From Dasypus novemcinctus (Eukaryota > Chordata > Mammalia > Cingulata > Dasypodidae), in assembly GCF_030445035.2 (NCBI RefSeq), contig NC_080676.1:102930933-102994932 (forward strand): a stretch of DNA of 64,000 bases, in the 5' to 3' direction. Shown here in pieces: positions 48,650-61,305 of the stretch. The position numbers and the translations under genes were made by a program. Below the pieces are notes generated by a model. The model was not told where the DNA came from, did not search any database, and saw nothing but the letters and a program-made list of their open reading frames with translations. The first letter of the stretch is position 1, and every line of letters begins with the position of its first letter.

Positions 48650-49760
48650 ATTCATAAACATTCATAAACAGTAAATGTATAGTAATAGTTGTGAACTTAC
48701 AAATCAAACATACATAACCATACAGGAGTATCATACCTCCCCCTACCACCAATGCCTTACATTTTCGTGAAACATTTTTAACTAATGATTTTTTAAGAGC
48801 ATCCTGAAAATATTACTACTGACCAAAGTATCTTACATTTGGTGTATTCTTCCCTGAACCTACCCTATTATTACTATTATTTTATCATTTATGCATATAC
48901 ATAAACAGTACGTGTATAGTAAAAGTTGTGAACTTACAAAGCAAACATGTTTGACATCATACATCAACCCACCACCAACCCCGGCATTGTTGTGAGACAT
49001 TTATTACAAATTATGAAAGCATATTATTGTGGAAAGTAGACTTGGCCCAGTGGTTAGGGCGTCCATCTACCACATGGGAGGTCCGCGGTTCAAACCCCGG
49101 GCCTCCTTGACCCGTGTGGAGCTGGCCCATGTGCAGTGCTGATGCACGCAAGGAGTGCCCTGCCACGTAGGGGAGCCCCACACACAAGAAGTGCACCCCA
49201 TAAGGAGAGCCACCCAGCACAAAAGAAAGTGCAGCCTGCTCAAGAATGGCGCTGCACACACGGAGAGCTGACACAACAAGATGATGCAACAAAAAGAAAC
49301 ACATTCCTGGTGCTGCTGCTGCCAGGGATAGAAGCGGTCACAGAAGAACACACAGTGAATGGAAACAGAGAGCAGACAACTGGGGAAGGGGAGAGAGAAA
49401 TAACAAATCTTTAAAAAGAAAAAAAAAGAAAGCATATTGTTGAAATCTTACTACTAACTCTAGTCCATATCTTATATTTGGTTTATTTTCCCCCAACCCA
49501 ACCTATTATTATTTTTTTAAATATATTTTTATTACACAGGTTGTGAACTTACAAACCAATCAGGCACATGTACAGAATTCCCATACAATAGCCCTCTATC
49601 AAAACACCACAATATAGTGAAACATTTGTTACAGATTTGAGATAATATCATCGAGCGTACATTAAGTAAACTTTTTCCATATACCCCGTTATCAACACAG
49701 TAAATCTTTGGCATAGATGCATGAATATTATATTATTGCTGTTAACCATGGTCCATAGGT
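48650..49760 (-). repeat. Three related L1 3' UTR units in tandem
   Basis: The segment gttgtgaacttacaaa plus following text occurs at about 48688, 48924 and 49541, each followed by a tca- or cat-rich stretch and a 'gaaacattt' or 'gagacattt' segment. The units are diverged, so the triplication is old or was present in the source element. Confidence 0.6.
49030..49427 (+). repeat. DAS-type SINE in the nested L1
   Basis: A box tggcccagtgg, B box cggttcaaacc. 15-bp target duplication gaaagcatattattg/gaaagcatattgttg (one mismatch). Confidence 0.92.
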
Positions 49761-51530
49761 TACTCCAGTTGTAGTTTTCCCACGCTTTTCCACATTCCCG
49801 CCATCCTGCAATAATGATGTACATCTGCTCTGGCTCACTAGGACGCTTTTGCATCTGCACCATCAACCATAATTTTCATCCACCTCTGTTTTACTGTGTT
49901 ATTCAGTCCGTAATCCATGGATATCCAGTTCTCCCAGCACCATTTGTTGAAAGGACTGTTCTGTCCCAGCTGGATATGTTTGACAGGCTTGTCAAAAATC
50001 ACTTTACCATATATATGAGAGTCTGTTTCTGAACCTTCAGTTTGGTTCCACTAGTCTATATGTCTCTCTTATACCAGTACTGTGCTGTTTTTACCACTGT
50101 AACTAGGTAATATGATTTAAAGTCCAGAAGTAAGAGTCCTCCAACTTCGCTTTTCTTTTATAAGATTTTTCTGGCTATTCAGAACCCCTTACCCTTCCAA
50201 ATAAATTGGATATTTGTGTTTTCCATTTATTTTAAAAATGCTGGTGGCATTTTTATGGGGTTGCATTGAATGTGTATCAATTTGGGCAGAATTGATACCT
50301 TAGATTTAGTCTTCCAATCCATGAACATGGAATGTTTTTCCAATTATTTAGGACTTTTTAAATTTTCTTTTAACAAGTGCTTTACATTGTTAGTTAAGTT
50401 TATTCCTAAATATTTGATTCTATTGTAAATGGAATATTTTTTCCTGACTTCTTCCTCAGAATTTTCTCAAATTCTTTGTGCTCATCCACCATCTTCTTAA
50501 TATCCTTAATCTCTTCAGCCATCTCATTGAATTTATTAAGGAGATTTGTTTGAACTTCTATAATTAGTTTCAACTCCTTCATGTTTTCTGGCTTACTAGA
50601 TGAACTGCCCCATAGCACGAGCTGACTCTAGGAGCTCCTTACTCTGCCACCATCTTGCTGGTTGTCAGTCACCCAGTGTCTTTTTAATATCCTTTGTCTC
50701 TTTAGTCATATTTTCTTTCACTTTTTTGGTTTGATTTAGGAAAGTTGTGGAATTATCATTGATTGTCTTAAATCCTGTATCTCCTCTGGATATTTGGTTT
50801 GTTCCTTTGGCAGGGCCATCTCTTCCTGTTTTCTGTATGACTTGTAATTTTTTGCTGATGTCTAGGCATCTGAATTTACTCTGATGGCCAGTTTCTCTGT
50901 CTTGCCCATTTTTTTTTTTTAACAGCTCTTTGATAATTGGTTCAACTTTTACTGTCTTCAGAATTGCCCAGCCTAACTCTCCTAGGAATTAGTATACAGA
51001 GAAAACCAAAAGCAGTTTTTCCCGTGCAATTTCCAGACCAGACAGCAGATGGGGCCCATTAATGCACCTTTCCGCAGAGGTGTTCAATTTCTGTTTTCCT
51101 TTGTTTTGGTCTGGCCACAGCTGCTATTCTAAGTGGACTCTGCTGGCTGAATTCACTGAAGAAAAGCACCCGACTCCCTTTCCCTTTTCCTTTTCCCTTG
51201 TAACACCTGACAGGAAAGAAGATATCTGTTCCCCTCTCAGTCAGCTGCAGTGACCCAAGTTAAAAATCTTGGGGGCGGGGGAGGGGCGCCCTTCCCCGCC
51301 TCCACAGGATGAGGGGGTGAGGGGATGAGGGGAAGGTTAGTAACTCATAGTTATTATTTCAGGTTCTTTGTCTATCTGCCCCTCACCCTCCTAGGAGTTG
51401 TGTAGCACTATCCCTTTATGCTCACCCCTCAATGCAGGTTGTTTGGACAGCTTTTGGCTCTTTCTCCTTTGTTTTTGTGAGAGAGTTGAGCCCTGCCTGC
51501 CTAGTCTGATGCCATCTCCCCACATGGTCA

Positions 51531-52440
51531 ATTTTAAATGTCTGAAATTGGTCATTTCTATTTAATTTGTTAGTTTTAATCACGAATATAATGGATAAAG
51601 GAGAAATAATAAAACTTCTCAATTCTATTATCTTCAAAAGTAAAGAAACCTTCTATACGTGATAAAAGGTTTTGTCTAAACATTACTTCAGTTCACCCCA
51701 GGGATCCTGTTTTGTACTGAATAGAATTTAGCAACTTACCTTTCAGATTATAGATTATAGATTTCCTTAAATCCACTTTTCAGTTTAATATTGCCTGAGT
51801 CAACACTTGTGATGATCTTTAAATTCCATAGTTTATTGCAGTTTTATCAGAATAACTTTTTTATTCATCTGTCATTAAAAATTAGACGTTAAGATTGAAT
51901 TCCATGAGTAACTTGAACTTCATTAAAATGATTTATTTTTTAATTTTTTTAATTAGAGAAGTGAGCTTGCAAAACAATGTGTATAATGTCAGAATTTCCC
52001 TACATCCCCCCTCCACCAACACCTTGCATTGTTTGGAATATAAAATGATTTGCTTTGATCCAAAATAAAATGGGTAAAACACTTGCACAAACCATTTTTT
52101 GCCTCATGGAATTTGTGGGCTGTAGCTGTAATCTTGTGTATTTGCCAAAATTTGTATCTTAGCTACTGTTGATCAATAAATACTTGAAAGCCTATCCTAG
52201 TCTTTATATATATTTATATATATAGTTTAGCCCTCTGAATTACTAACTAGCAGACTACCTTAATATAACTGACTGCTAATAATTTATGTATTCCGTATGG
52301 TTGGAGAATTTTGTATATATTTAGGTAGCACTTTTAAATTGGCAATTTCAGTGGGTTTTGTAAGTAGGGGAGAAGCATTTGTTTCAGCCGATGGAAAAAT
52401 TGAGCAATGGCTATATATATACTTCTATATATATTTTGTA
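51531..52440. other. Intron DNA, no clear repeat
   Basis: AT-rich; an L1 3' UTR-like snippet may lie at about 51955-52040. TA-repeat near 52205-52225. Confidence 0.35.
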
Positions 52441-52446
52441 TGTGTG

Positions 52447-52650
52447 TGTATGTGGAACCTGTGACCAGAGATTGAACTTGCAACCTCATATGTGGGAAGC
52501 TGGCACACAACCACTGAGCCACATTGGCTTCCCTGATTTGGTTTTATCATTTTTTTGCTTGTTGCTTTTGTTATTTTTTCAGGAGGCACTGGACCTGAAC
52601 CTGGGAGCTTCTGTGTGGGAGGTAGGCACTCAACCACATCTGCTTCCAGC
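52447..52650 (-). repeat. Dimeric tRNA-derived SINE, inverted
   Basis: Two minus-strand tRNA-like units (plus: agagattgaacttgcaacct and cctgaacctgggagcttctg), each with the A-box complement ending in ggcttcc or tgcttcc. Confidence 0.65.
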
Positions 52651-53600
52651 TATAATTTTTAAGGGAATGAAGTAGTGGAGAAAAGTTGTCTGTTAAGGGT
52701 TGCATGTCAGTGAATAGTGGTTTTTGTTGGTTAATATTTGCCTTAATGTAAAAAAAACTAATCAGTTCATTAGAAGAGTTTTACATAGGTGATGGCTGGT
52801 CAGAGTGGTGATGGAGGGAAGTTGGAAAGGATGGTTAGTGTTACTGCTCCATAATCAGGGCAAGAGATGAAAAGACCTGAACTGGGGGACAGAGTAACAC
52901 TGATGAAATGAATGGAATTTATCCAGGAGAGATTTTGAAGGTAACATCAGCATGACTTAGTTATTTTCTGTTACAGTCTGGTGAAGTCCCAAAATTCCAC
53001 TTGGCAAATGTCAAGGATTATGGCCAAAGAAGATACATAAAGGGAAAAATAAATAGAGAATGCCCCCTCCCCCCAAAAAATTAGCATAGAATGAACTAAT
53101 AGATTTTCATGTGTAGTATATGCAATATCCAATTTATATATTACTCCAGAGATAACAAAAATTTGTAAAGCAAAATTGAAAAACATTCATGCTTTTTTTA
53201 ATAATGGAAATTTTAGGGTATCACTAAAGACATCACAATTTGTAGCTTTTGAGTTTGAAGTACTTAAAAGTTTAATCATATTCCATTTTGAGCCATAATA
53301 AAATCTGTTATGCAAGTTTGATTCAATAATTTTTTTTTGAATTTCCTTTATTTTATTAATTTTATTTCAAATTCACAAAAATGAAAGAACAGAACAAGGC
53401 AGATCAGCAAGTTATGGAAATATTACTCCTAGAAAGTTCTTCTTCAGGCACTTTCATCTAATTCCAACTGTTAACTCAGTTATTCCTCTAGTATTCAGAA
53501 AGATACACAGATGAACACAGGAACATAGTCAAGACCTCCTTTTAATTAAAAAAAAAAATGCTTGATTGTATTCATAGATCACAAAACCAAGCCCTATATT
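52651..53600. other. Intron DNA
   Basis: No gene or clear repeat to about 53330; then T/A-rich sequence leading into L1. Confidence 0.35.
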
Positions 53601-54900
53601 CTTTTTTTTACATTTAAAATTAATATAATACCAACTTTGCTATCATTACAAAAACATTACAATGTTAGCTGTAGTCCATAAATTACATTAGTTATCTTTT
53701 TCCCATGTATCACCACATTCTTTACATCCTATAGTAGAACATTCTTCTACATTTATATCATTAACCACAGTCCTGGTCTACTTCTAAAATCATTGCTTTA
53801 CATTCCCAATATTATCTTCCAGCTGTTCTCCAACTAATATTAATCTTCCTAGACTACTTGTTTCAGTCACAATCACATCCATAAATTTTGTTACACTCGA
53901 TATAATGTGTCATCAAGTCCAACCATTTACACTTATATTTGATCTTATTAAACTTTCTACATACATCCAGTATTTTCTCCTCTTCATCCCACATTCCATC
54001 TCCCACCAATGTATACTTCATAGTACAACTCCATAAGTAATCATTGAGTTTACTTTGTATCAGTGAGCCCATACAATGTTAGTCCTTTTGTCTCTGGCTT
54101 ATTTCACCCACCATAACATGTTCAGAGTTCCTCCATGTTGTCATGTGCTTTCCCAATTGATTTCTTCTTAAAGCTGTGTAATATTTCATCGTATGAATAT
54201 GCTACATCTTATTTATCCATTCATTGGTTGACATTTAGGTTGTTTCCATCTAAATATTAATACCACTATGAAAATCAGAGTGCAAATACCTGTTTGTGTC
54301 CTTGCTTTCAGTTTTTCTGAATATATTCCTAGTAGCAAGATTGCTGGACATGTGGCAATTATATATTAAGTCTCCTGAGGAACTGCCAGATCATCTTCCA
54401 TAGAGGTTGCACCATTTTACAGTCCCACCAGCAGTGAAGGAGTATTCTATTTCTCCACAACCTCTCCAGCACATGAAGTTTTCTGTCCTTTTTTTTTCTT
54501 TTTTCTTTTTTTTTGTGGTATCAGAGATTGAACTCAGGACCTTGTATGTGAGCGGCAGGCACTCAACCACTGAAGTACATCCACTCCCCTTCTGTCCTTT
54601 TAATAATAGCTGTTCTGTATGATGTGGGACAATATCTCATTGTAGTTTTGATCTGCATTTCCCTAATAGCTAGTGATCTTGGACATATTTTCATGTGACT
54701 TTTGGCCATTTGTATTTCCACTTTGGAAAAGTACCTAAGTTCGTTTGCCCAATTTTTACTGGGGTTGCTTGTCATATTTTCATTAAGTTGTATGATCTCT
54801 TTATATAACATGGAGATCAATCCCTTATCAGTTATAAGGTTTCTGAAGATTTTTTTCTCACTGGTTTTTTTATCTGGTTTTTTATCTTTTTTTTTTGCCT
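53600..54900 (-). repeat. L1 3' end, minus strand, with SINE monomer
   Basis: Plus strand reads gtagtccataaattacatta, later ggaactgccagatcatcttc and ttgtatgatctctttatata, the reverse of L1 ORF2 C-terminus and 3' UTR. A tRNA-like SINE monomer lies at about 54505-54592 (minus). Confidence 0.7.
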
Positions 54901-54904
54901 TTTA

Positions 54905-55190
54905 ATTTTTTTTATTTTTGCCATATAATAAACTTTTTTTATAGAGAAGTTTTTGCACCGAAGTTACATTGAAAGTATGGGGGATTCCCATGTTTCCCAC
55001 TCCTCCCCCTCCCACATTTCCCCCTATTAATAACATTGTGGTACATTTGTTAAACTTGATGAACAAATATTGAAGCATTGCTACTAACCATGGTCCATAG
55101 TTTACATTGTGGCTTACACTTTTCACTGTATAGTTTTACAGGATTTGACAAAATGTATAATGGACTGTATCCATCGTTGCAATATCATAC
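54905..55190 (-). repeat. L1 3' UTR-like tail, minus strand
   Basis: Plus strand: gggggattcccatgtttccc and ccatggtccatagtttacat, the reverse of the 3' end seen in the plus-strand blocks at 1.3 and 8.1 kb. Confidence 0.6.
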
Positions 55191-55439
55191 AAAACAATTC
55201 TTATTTTTCCCTCCCCCTCGCCTCAGAACTTCTGATAGTCACTACCTTTATATCAATATTACAAGTTCTTCTATTACAACAATAATAATAAGTCTACTTC
55301 CATCCATGATTGCATTCTCCCCTTCTATTTGTTTGTTCCTCTGTCTTAATGATTTGGGGATGGTGATGCCTGCTCTGCTTCTGATTGAGAGGGGGGCTGG
55401 ATCTTATGGGGCAGATGAAAGGAACTGTTTTGCTTGTAG

Positions 55440-57000
55440 TCGTAGATAACTCTGTTTTTTTGGAATGGGATTGTCCATCTTGACAGGGTCTTTTGAAGAA
55501 CAGAAGTATTTAATTTTGAGGCAACCCCGTTTATTTTTTCTCTTGTTTCTTGAGCTTTGGTTTTAAGGCCCAAGAAACCACCACCAACCACAAGATCTTG
55601 AAGATGTTTCCCTATATTTTCTTCTAAGAGTGTCAGGGTTCTAGATTTTATATATAGGTCCTTGATCCATTCTGAATTTTTATATAAGGTATGAGATAAG
55701 GGTCCTCTTTCTGTCTCTGAGGTATAGAGAACCATTTCTCGCAGGACCATTTGTAGAAATAGGCTGGCTGTTTGACCCCGTTGAGTGGGTTTGACACCCT
55801 TGTCAAAAATCACTCCATAGTTGTGAGGGTCTATTTCTGAACTCTCAGTTTGATTCCATTGGTCATCTCTCTGTCTTTATGCCAGTACCATGCTGTTTTA
55901 CCACTATAGCTGGATAATAACACTTTCAAGTCTGGAAGTGAGAGTCCTCCAACTTCGTTCTTCTTTTTAAGGGTATTTTTGGCTATTCAGGGGCCCTTAC
56001 CCTTCCAGATAAATTTGGTGATAGGCTTTTCCAATTCTACAAAGAAGGACATTGGAATTTTTATCAGGATTATGTTAAATCTGTAGATCAGATTGTGTAG
56101 AATTGAGGTCTTAATGATTCCATTGCATGAACATGGAATATCCTTAAGTTTATTTAATTAGATCATCAGTGGTTTCTTTTAATAATGTATTTTAGTTTTC
56201 TGAATACAGGTCCTTTATGTCCTTGGTTAAATTTATTCCTAAATATTTCATTTTTTTAGTTACTATTTTAAGTGAAATTTTTTCTGACTTCCTCCTCAGT
56301 GTGCTCATTAGTAGTGTATAGAAATGCTATTGATTTTTGCATATTAATCATGTATCCTGCCACATTTCTGAAATTGTAGGTTCTAATAGTTTCACTGTGG
56401 AATTTTTGGGATTTTCTAAGTACAGGTTCATGTCATCAGCAAATAGTGAAATTTTTACTATTTCCTCTTCTATGTGGGTGCCTTTTATTTCTTTTTCTAC
56501 CCTAATTAGTCTAGCTAGAACATCTACCACAATATTGAATACCAGTGGGGAGAGTGGGCATCCTTTTCTTGTTCCCAATCTCAGTGGGAAAGCTTTTAGT
56601 CTTTCACCTTTAAGTACAATGTTAGCTGTGGGTTTTTCAAATATGCACTTTATCATATTGAGAAAGTTCCCTTCTATTCCTGTCTTTTGATGTGTTTTTT
56701 ATCAAGAAAGAACATTGTATTTTGTCAAATGTCTTTTCTGCACCAATTGAAATGATCGTGTGATTTTTCTTCTTCAGTTTATTAATGTGCTGTATTACAC
56801 TGATTTATTATGTTGAACTATCCTTGCATACCTGGTATAAAGCCCACTTGATTGGGATGTGTAATTTTTTTATGAGTTTTTGATTAGCAAGTATTTTGAG
56901 GATTTTTGCATCCATGTTCATTAAAGAAATTGGTCTGTAATTTGGTAATTTTTTAAAATTTAGTGAATTACAGATTTTAAAAGTTGGAAGCATTCTTTGA
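55440..57000 (-). repeat. L1 ORF2 fragment, RT to C-terminal part, minus strand
   Basis: Minus-strand peptides: [15 protein letters not shown] RT core with [20 protein letters not shown], and [17 protein letters not shown], in which the FADD catalytic box is intact over a 102-codon stretch (56348-56656). Further on: LLEENIGKHLQDLVVGGGFL, the ORF2 C-terminal side. Stops elsewhere; not functional. Confidence 0.82.
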
Positions 57001-58312
57001 AGACCACCTTATCCACACATGGCTTCTCAATTTGTGGTCCTGATTTATCATAAGGGACCACTGCACCCACACAAATATCCTGGCTACACAAATGTCTTAG
57101 GTATTTGTTTTTTTCAAACAACTTGTGATTTTTTTTTTTTAATTTTAAATTTAAAAGCATTATCGACTCCAGAGCAGTTTTATATACAGGTTTTTTTGTT
57201 CATTTAGTAATCAAATATACACTTATTCTAGTGTTCAAATTTCTTTTAAATGTTCCACAGAGGTCATCCAACATGAAATGACTAGGACCCATTAGTCTAA
57301 TCCAGGCCCCTAGAATGTGAAGGGGAAAATGTACATAAACATTTTAGCAAAGAAACAGAGGACTGAGTAACTTACTGTTATTAGTCATCTTCTTTGAAAT
57401 GAAATCATTTTCTTCCCCAAATGATCTCTGTTTCCAGACATTTTTGAAAAGTCAGGGTCACCAATGACATTCCTGTATAATTAAGTACAGTGAACACCCT
57501 TCAGTCTTTATCTAAGCTTGATCAACTTGGCATATTTCACTTTTGCCTCTCCTAATATAACTTTGACTGTGGCTTCAGAGAGTCCACATTTTCCTGATTT
57601 TTCCCCCCTAAGTTCCTGATTACCTCACTTACAGATTCTTCTGTCTGTTTTCTGGGCCTTTTCTCTGCTTCTTCCTTATATTTTGGTGACCCTCCTTCTA
57701 TCATAGGCCTCTTACGGTACACACATTTTCCTGGATACTTGCTTGCCCTCCAGCAGTTTCACTTTATGCTTATATATTCCAATTTATTTTCTCCAGCCTA
57801 GACCTTTCAGGAGTCGCAAAGTTAAAGAGAGGTTCACTTTACTACCTCGTAAGTATTTTATGCTGAGACTCCTATGCCTCCTCATCCAGTTTCACAAGCG
57901 AGAAAATTAGATATTGTCTCTTAATACAACTAATCTATAAACACATCCAGAAAAATCTGCTTCATAAATAAATGTCTTACATATCTGACTATTCCATTCC
58001 CACTGCTACTACCCTGGTTTAGGATGCCATTATTTTTTGGCTAAATAACTTAGACTCTCTCCATTAGTAGTTTTCCATTCATATTCTTCATAAAACATGG
58101 TCATAGACAAAGTTTGAATCCTGCCTTGGGCAAGTGTCTCAATCTCTGGGCTTTCCTTTTATATGTAAAATGGGAGTAATAATAGTATTTACCCCATATC
58201 TCCAATATTGTACTCTTTTAACAATTTCTCAAAAATAATTTGGACTCTTGCTGATATTTGTTTATTCATTAACTTCAAGATTCCCTATGAGATTTGACTC
58301 CAAATATTTTTT
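57001..58312. other. TOMM70 intron with a MIR-like piece
   Basis: About 58105-58205 resembles MIR (ctcaatctctgggctttcc, then atgtaaaatgggagtaataa). Nothing else recognised. Confidence 0.45.
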
Positions 58313-58318
58313 CAATTT

Positions 58319-58719
58319 TGCCAGAAACCGGTGGGGGCGAGTCCAGGGGCCTGTGGGAAGAAGCAGGGGTAGGGGCAGGAGTCGAGAGAAGAATGGCGGC
58401 AAGACAGGGTTCTGATCAAGCCTCGTTTATTGGGGGTAGAACATGGGAATATATAGAGAGGGAAGGGAACGTGTACATAGGTGATAGGCTGGTCTTGTGG
58501 GTGGTAGACGTCCAAGGAGGGGATTGGCTGACAGTTCGCACCGGTCTGCGGAGTTTCGCGCCTTGGGCATGCGTATTGCTGTGGTCACCTGACTAGTGGC
58601 GGGAGGGGGAGAACAAAGAAGCAGGGAGGAGAAGAATAAGGAAATGACAGGGCAGATTTGTGAACTCCACCATGTTGTGAGAGGCTGTAAACAGACCTCA
58701 CAGCGGGTGGCTCCCCACA
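58319..58719 (-). mobile_element. Class II (betaretrovirus-like) solo LTR, 401 bp
   Basis: On the minus strand it starts tgtggggagccaccc and ends in ...tttctggca, with a TATA-like element (about 58449-58455) and the polyadenylation signal aataaa (plus tttatt 58426-58431). Perfect 6-bp target duplication caattt (58313-58318 and 58720-58725), the length used by class II elements. Many CpGs remain, which suggests a young insertion. No internal genes remain. It lies antisense in the TOMM70 intron. Confidence 0.83.
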
Positions 58720-58725
58720 CAATTT

Positions 58726-59560
58726 ATTTAGCAGAATGACCCTTAGCTAGTTGATTATACTCTACTAGACAATCATTCTCTCTGATGAAATGAAACTTAT
58801 TCAAATCCTGAATGGATTTTAATATTGAATAGATTATTTAAAATTTTTTATTTTGAAGTACATTTTGATTGCGTGACTTGTAGGCAGAAGTCAATGACTT
58901 TTTTTCATAACATATGTTCTTACCAGTATTGGCAAAGTTTAAATTTATGTCCACTTGCCTCTGAAAATTAAATACATAGTACCTAATCTTTGAAACTGTT
59001 TTATTTTAGGAAGAGATTAGTATTCTTTGGACCTGCTAAAGTAACATCTACAAATCCAGAGTGGCAGAAATAGAATAACAGGGAGTCTTGTGTGTAGGCT
59101 CTAGTAGTGGAATGTTATTGGAGGTTGCAGGGCAGTGATGTGGTCCAGGCTTATTTCTTTAAAAAATCTTCTATATATTAGAAATTAATTTTTTTAAAAT
59201 ACTGAGGGGAAAAAAAAGCATTTTCACAGTTAGAATTTTAGTGTGAAATGTTAGGCAATGTTTAGAACCTTGAAAATACTACCAAGACCAAAAATTATTT
59301 CCCGTAACATGAAATGCCTTTATAGTCTTTTAAATCTCCCTAGTAGCTTTTGAATATGCAAGTAGAGCACATAAAAATATATTGGTGTTTCAGGATGTTC
59401 CCATTATGTTTTAGATCTGTATGTCTTCATTTTTCATTTATAAAAATATGCTTTCAGAATTGTTTGGGGGTTTATATTTCAACTTCAACCTTTAATTCTG
59501 AAAATTCTTAGCAGTATGGCTTGAGAAAGTAGAATGAGGGAGGAAAGTAACTTAAACTCA
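58726..59560. other. Intron DNA
   Basis: No gene or clear repeat recognised. Confidence 0.35.
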
Positions 59561-59564
59561 GTGC

Positions 59565-60400
59565 TGTGCAAAACAGTTTGGTGGTTCCTCAGAAAATTAA
59601 ATATAGAATTACCATATGATTGGCAATTCCACTTCTAGGTATATACCCAAAAGAAATGAAAGCAGGGACTCAAAAAGATAACTGCACACTTATATTCATA
59701 GTGGCATTATTCACAATTGCCAAAAGATGGGCACAACCCAAGTGTCCATTAACAGATGAATGGATAAACATGTGGTATATAGATACAATGGAATATTATT
59801 TGGCCGTAAAAAGGAATGATATTTTGACACATAGGACACGTGGACGAATCTTGAAGACATCATTCTGAGTGAAATAAGCCAGAAATAAAAGGACAAATAT
59901 ACTGTATGATCTCATTGATAGGAAATAATTAGAATAAGCAAATTTTATAGAGTCAAAAACTAGAATACAGGTTGCCAGGGGCGGTTGGGGTTAGGGAATA
60001 GGGATTAATGGCACATCTTTTGTGTGAGATGGTGGAAGAGTTTTGGTAATGGGTGATGGTGATAGTAGCACAACATTGTGAATGTAAGAAGCACCACTGA
60101 ATTATGTATTTGAATGTGGTTAAAAGGAGAAATTGTAAGTTGTCCAGAATAAAACATTTTTTTAAAAAGGGCTGTATAAAACTGAATTCTAATATAAACT
60201 ATGGACTAGTTACTAGTATAAATATAATAGTATTGTTTTCATCAGTTGTAAGAAAGGTACCACATTAATGCAAAGTATTAATAATTGGGAAAACTGCATG
60301 GGTGGTGTGTGGGAACTTTGAATTTTCTACATGATTTTTCTGTAGACCTACAACTTCTGTAATACATATATGTGTTTATATACTTATTTTTTTTTAAAAA
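59565..60400 (+). repeat. L1 3' end: ORF2 C-terminus and 3' UTR
   Basis: Peptide around ALFTIAKRWAQPKCPLTDEW and MEYYLAVKRNDILTH, then 3' UTR (gggtgatggtgatagtagca) and the tail acctacaacttctg. 5'-truncated. Confidence 0.85.
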
Positions 60401-61300
60401 GCAATGCAAAGGATTCCTGTGAGATGAAATTAAAATCCCCTCTATTATAAAGAATATATAGTATATTTTCTAATTCAGACTTTTTTCTCTGGTGAACTTG
60501 TTTTAATTTCTGCCAGTTTTTTGGCCCCTATGTCTAATTTCTGACATAAGAGAAGACTGGTATTGATTGAAAAAGTTCTTTCTCTGCACTTTTATTGATG
60601 AGGGGGAGCAGTTGGGCAGAAAGTAATAGGAGTTGGGGTATGTGAGCAAAAGGTGATAGAGGATGTTAACCCAGAAAATTCCTTACCCCACATTGTGCTG
60701 CTGAATGTTGTTACTTTCTGGGGCAACAGTGAAGAAGCACTGGAAAAAAATTTGAAATTTGGTTATTTGTGGTGTTTCATTTTTCTGCAGTATAGTAAGG
60801 GAAGGAAACTAAGCAGTCATAAACAGTTAATGAGTTCGTGGTATAGGCACATTTTTTTAAAAAAAACTGTTACAAAGCTTGACTAAATAGAAGGAAATAG
60901 TTCCTTGAGAGATTCTCTTGGTTGGTTTTAGGGTGATTTAGGCTTTACTTATTACAGATAAAAAAGAGTATCCTCTCCTAGTCTGTGTGATATCATTTAG
61001 GCTTAGACTTCTCAGGCTGGAATTTCATTGCCTGTTTGTGCTAATGAAACAAGGTTATTTATTCTGCCATGAGATCGTCCTTTTTGTTTAATCTGAAAAT
61101 CTTTAATAAAATTCCAAATAATTCTACAGTATGTTTGGAGTCAACATACTTCTCACATGCATTTAACATGCCACATGCTACATATCTACATAAAGGAGAC
61201 GGTCCCTAGTGTTTCAGCATATTCTCACTGACATAGAAACATTGTAAATTTATTGTAAGAAATTGAAATATTTTCCTTTTTTAAAATGTAATGTCAAATA
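60401..61300. other. Intron DNA
   Basis: No exon, tRNA or repeat recognised. Confidence 0.4.
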
Positions 61301-61305
61301 ACTTA

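Larger units (their letters stand above)
48614..50668 (-). mobile_element. Nested L1 with intact ends and internal deletion (ORF1 start joined to ORF2 end)
   Basis: Flanked by a perfect 17-bp duplication tcacccagtgtcttttt (48597-48613 and 50669-50685). Minus-strand reading: 5' UTR (aagatggtggcagagtaagg, ctcctagagtcagctcg), the ORF1 coiled-coil start (MKELKLIIEVQTNLLNKFNE, EIKDIKKMVDEHKEFEK), then a direct jump near 50455 to ORF2 sequence after the RT core (IPFT..., YLGINL-like), ORF2 C-terminus and 3' UTR. The rest of ORF1, the endonuclease and most of RT are absent. A SINE is inserted in its 3' UTR. Confidence 0.82.
43510..51530 (-). repeat. Long L1, 3' end at left, with nested insertions
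   Basis: Read on the minus strand from right to left: 5' UTR-like sequence (about 51530-50950), ORF1 (50690-50950 and 47850-48596; VSLKNEGEFKVFTDKQKLI-like C-terminal domain), ORF2 endonuclease and RT ([20 protein letters not shown] and [18 protein letters not shown] at 46282-46542), ORF2 C-terminus (about 44100-44360) and 3' UTR to 43510. The FADD box reads IADM, and there are many frameshifts. Nested: another L1 at 48614-50668, a SINE at 45782-46158 and a 167-bp insert at 45298-45464. Possible diverged target duplication at the outer ends (cacatg...tttta); not certain. Confidence 0.8.

Noticed and set aside
52900..53040. TOMM70 exon 2 (pyrimidine tract and ttacag at about 52976)
   Set aside because: The downstream translation does not resemble the TOM70 TPR region.
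58319..58719. Second CpG-rich promoter in the intron
   Set aside because: TG/CA ends and 6-bp duplication show it is a solo LTR.
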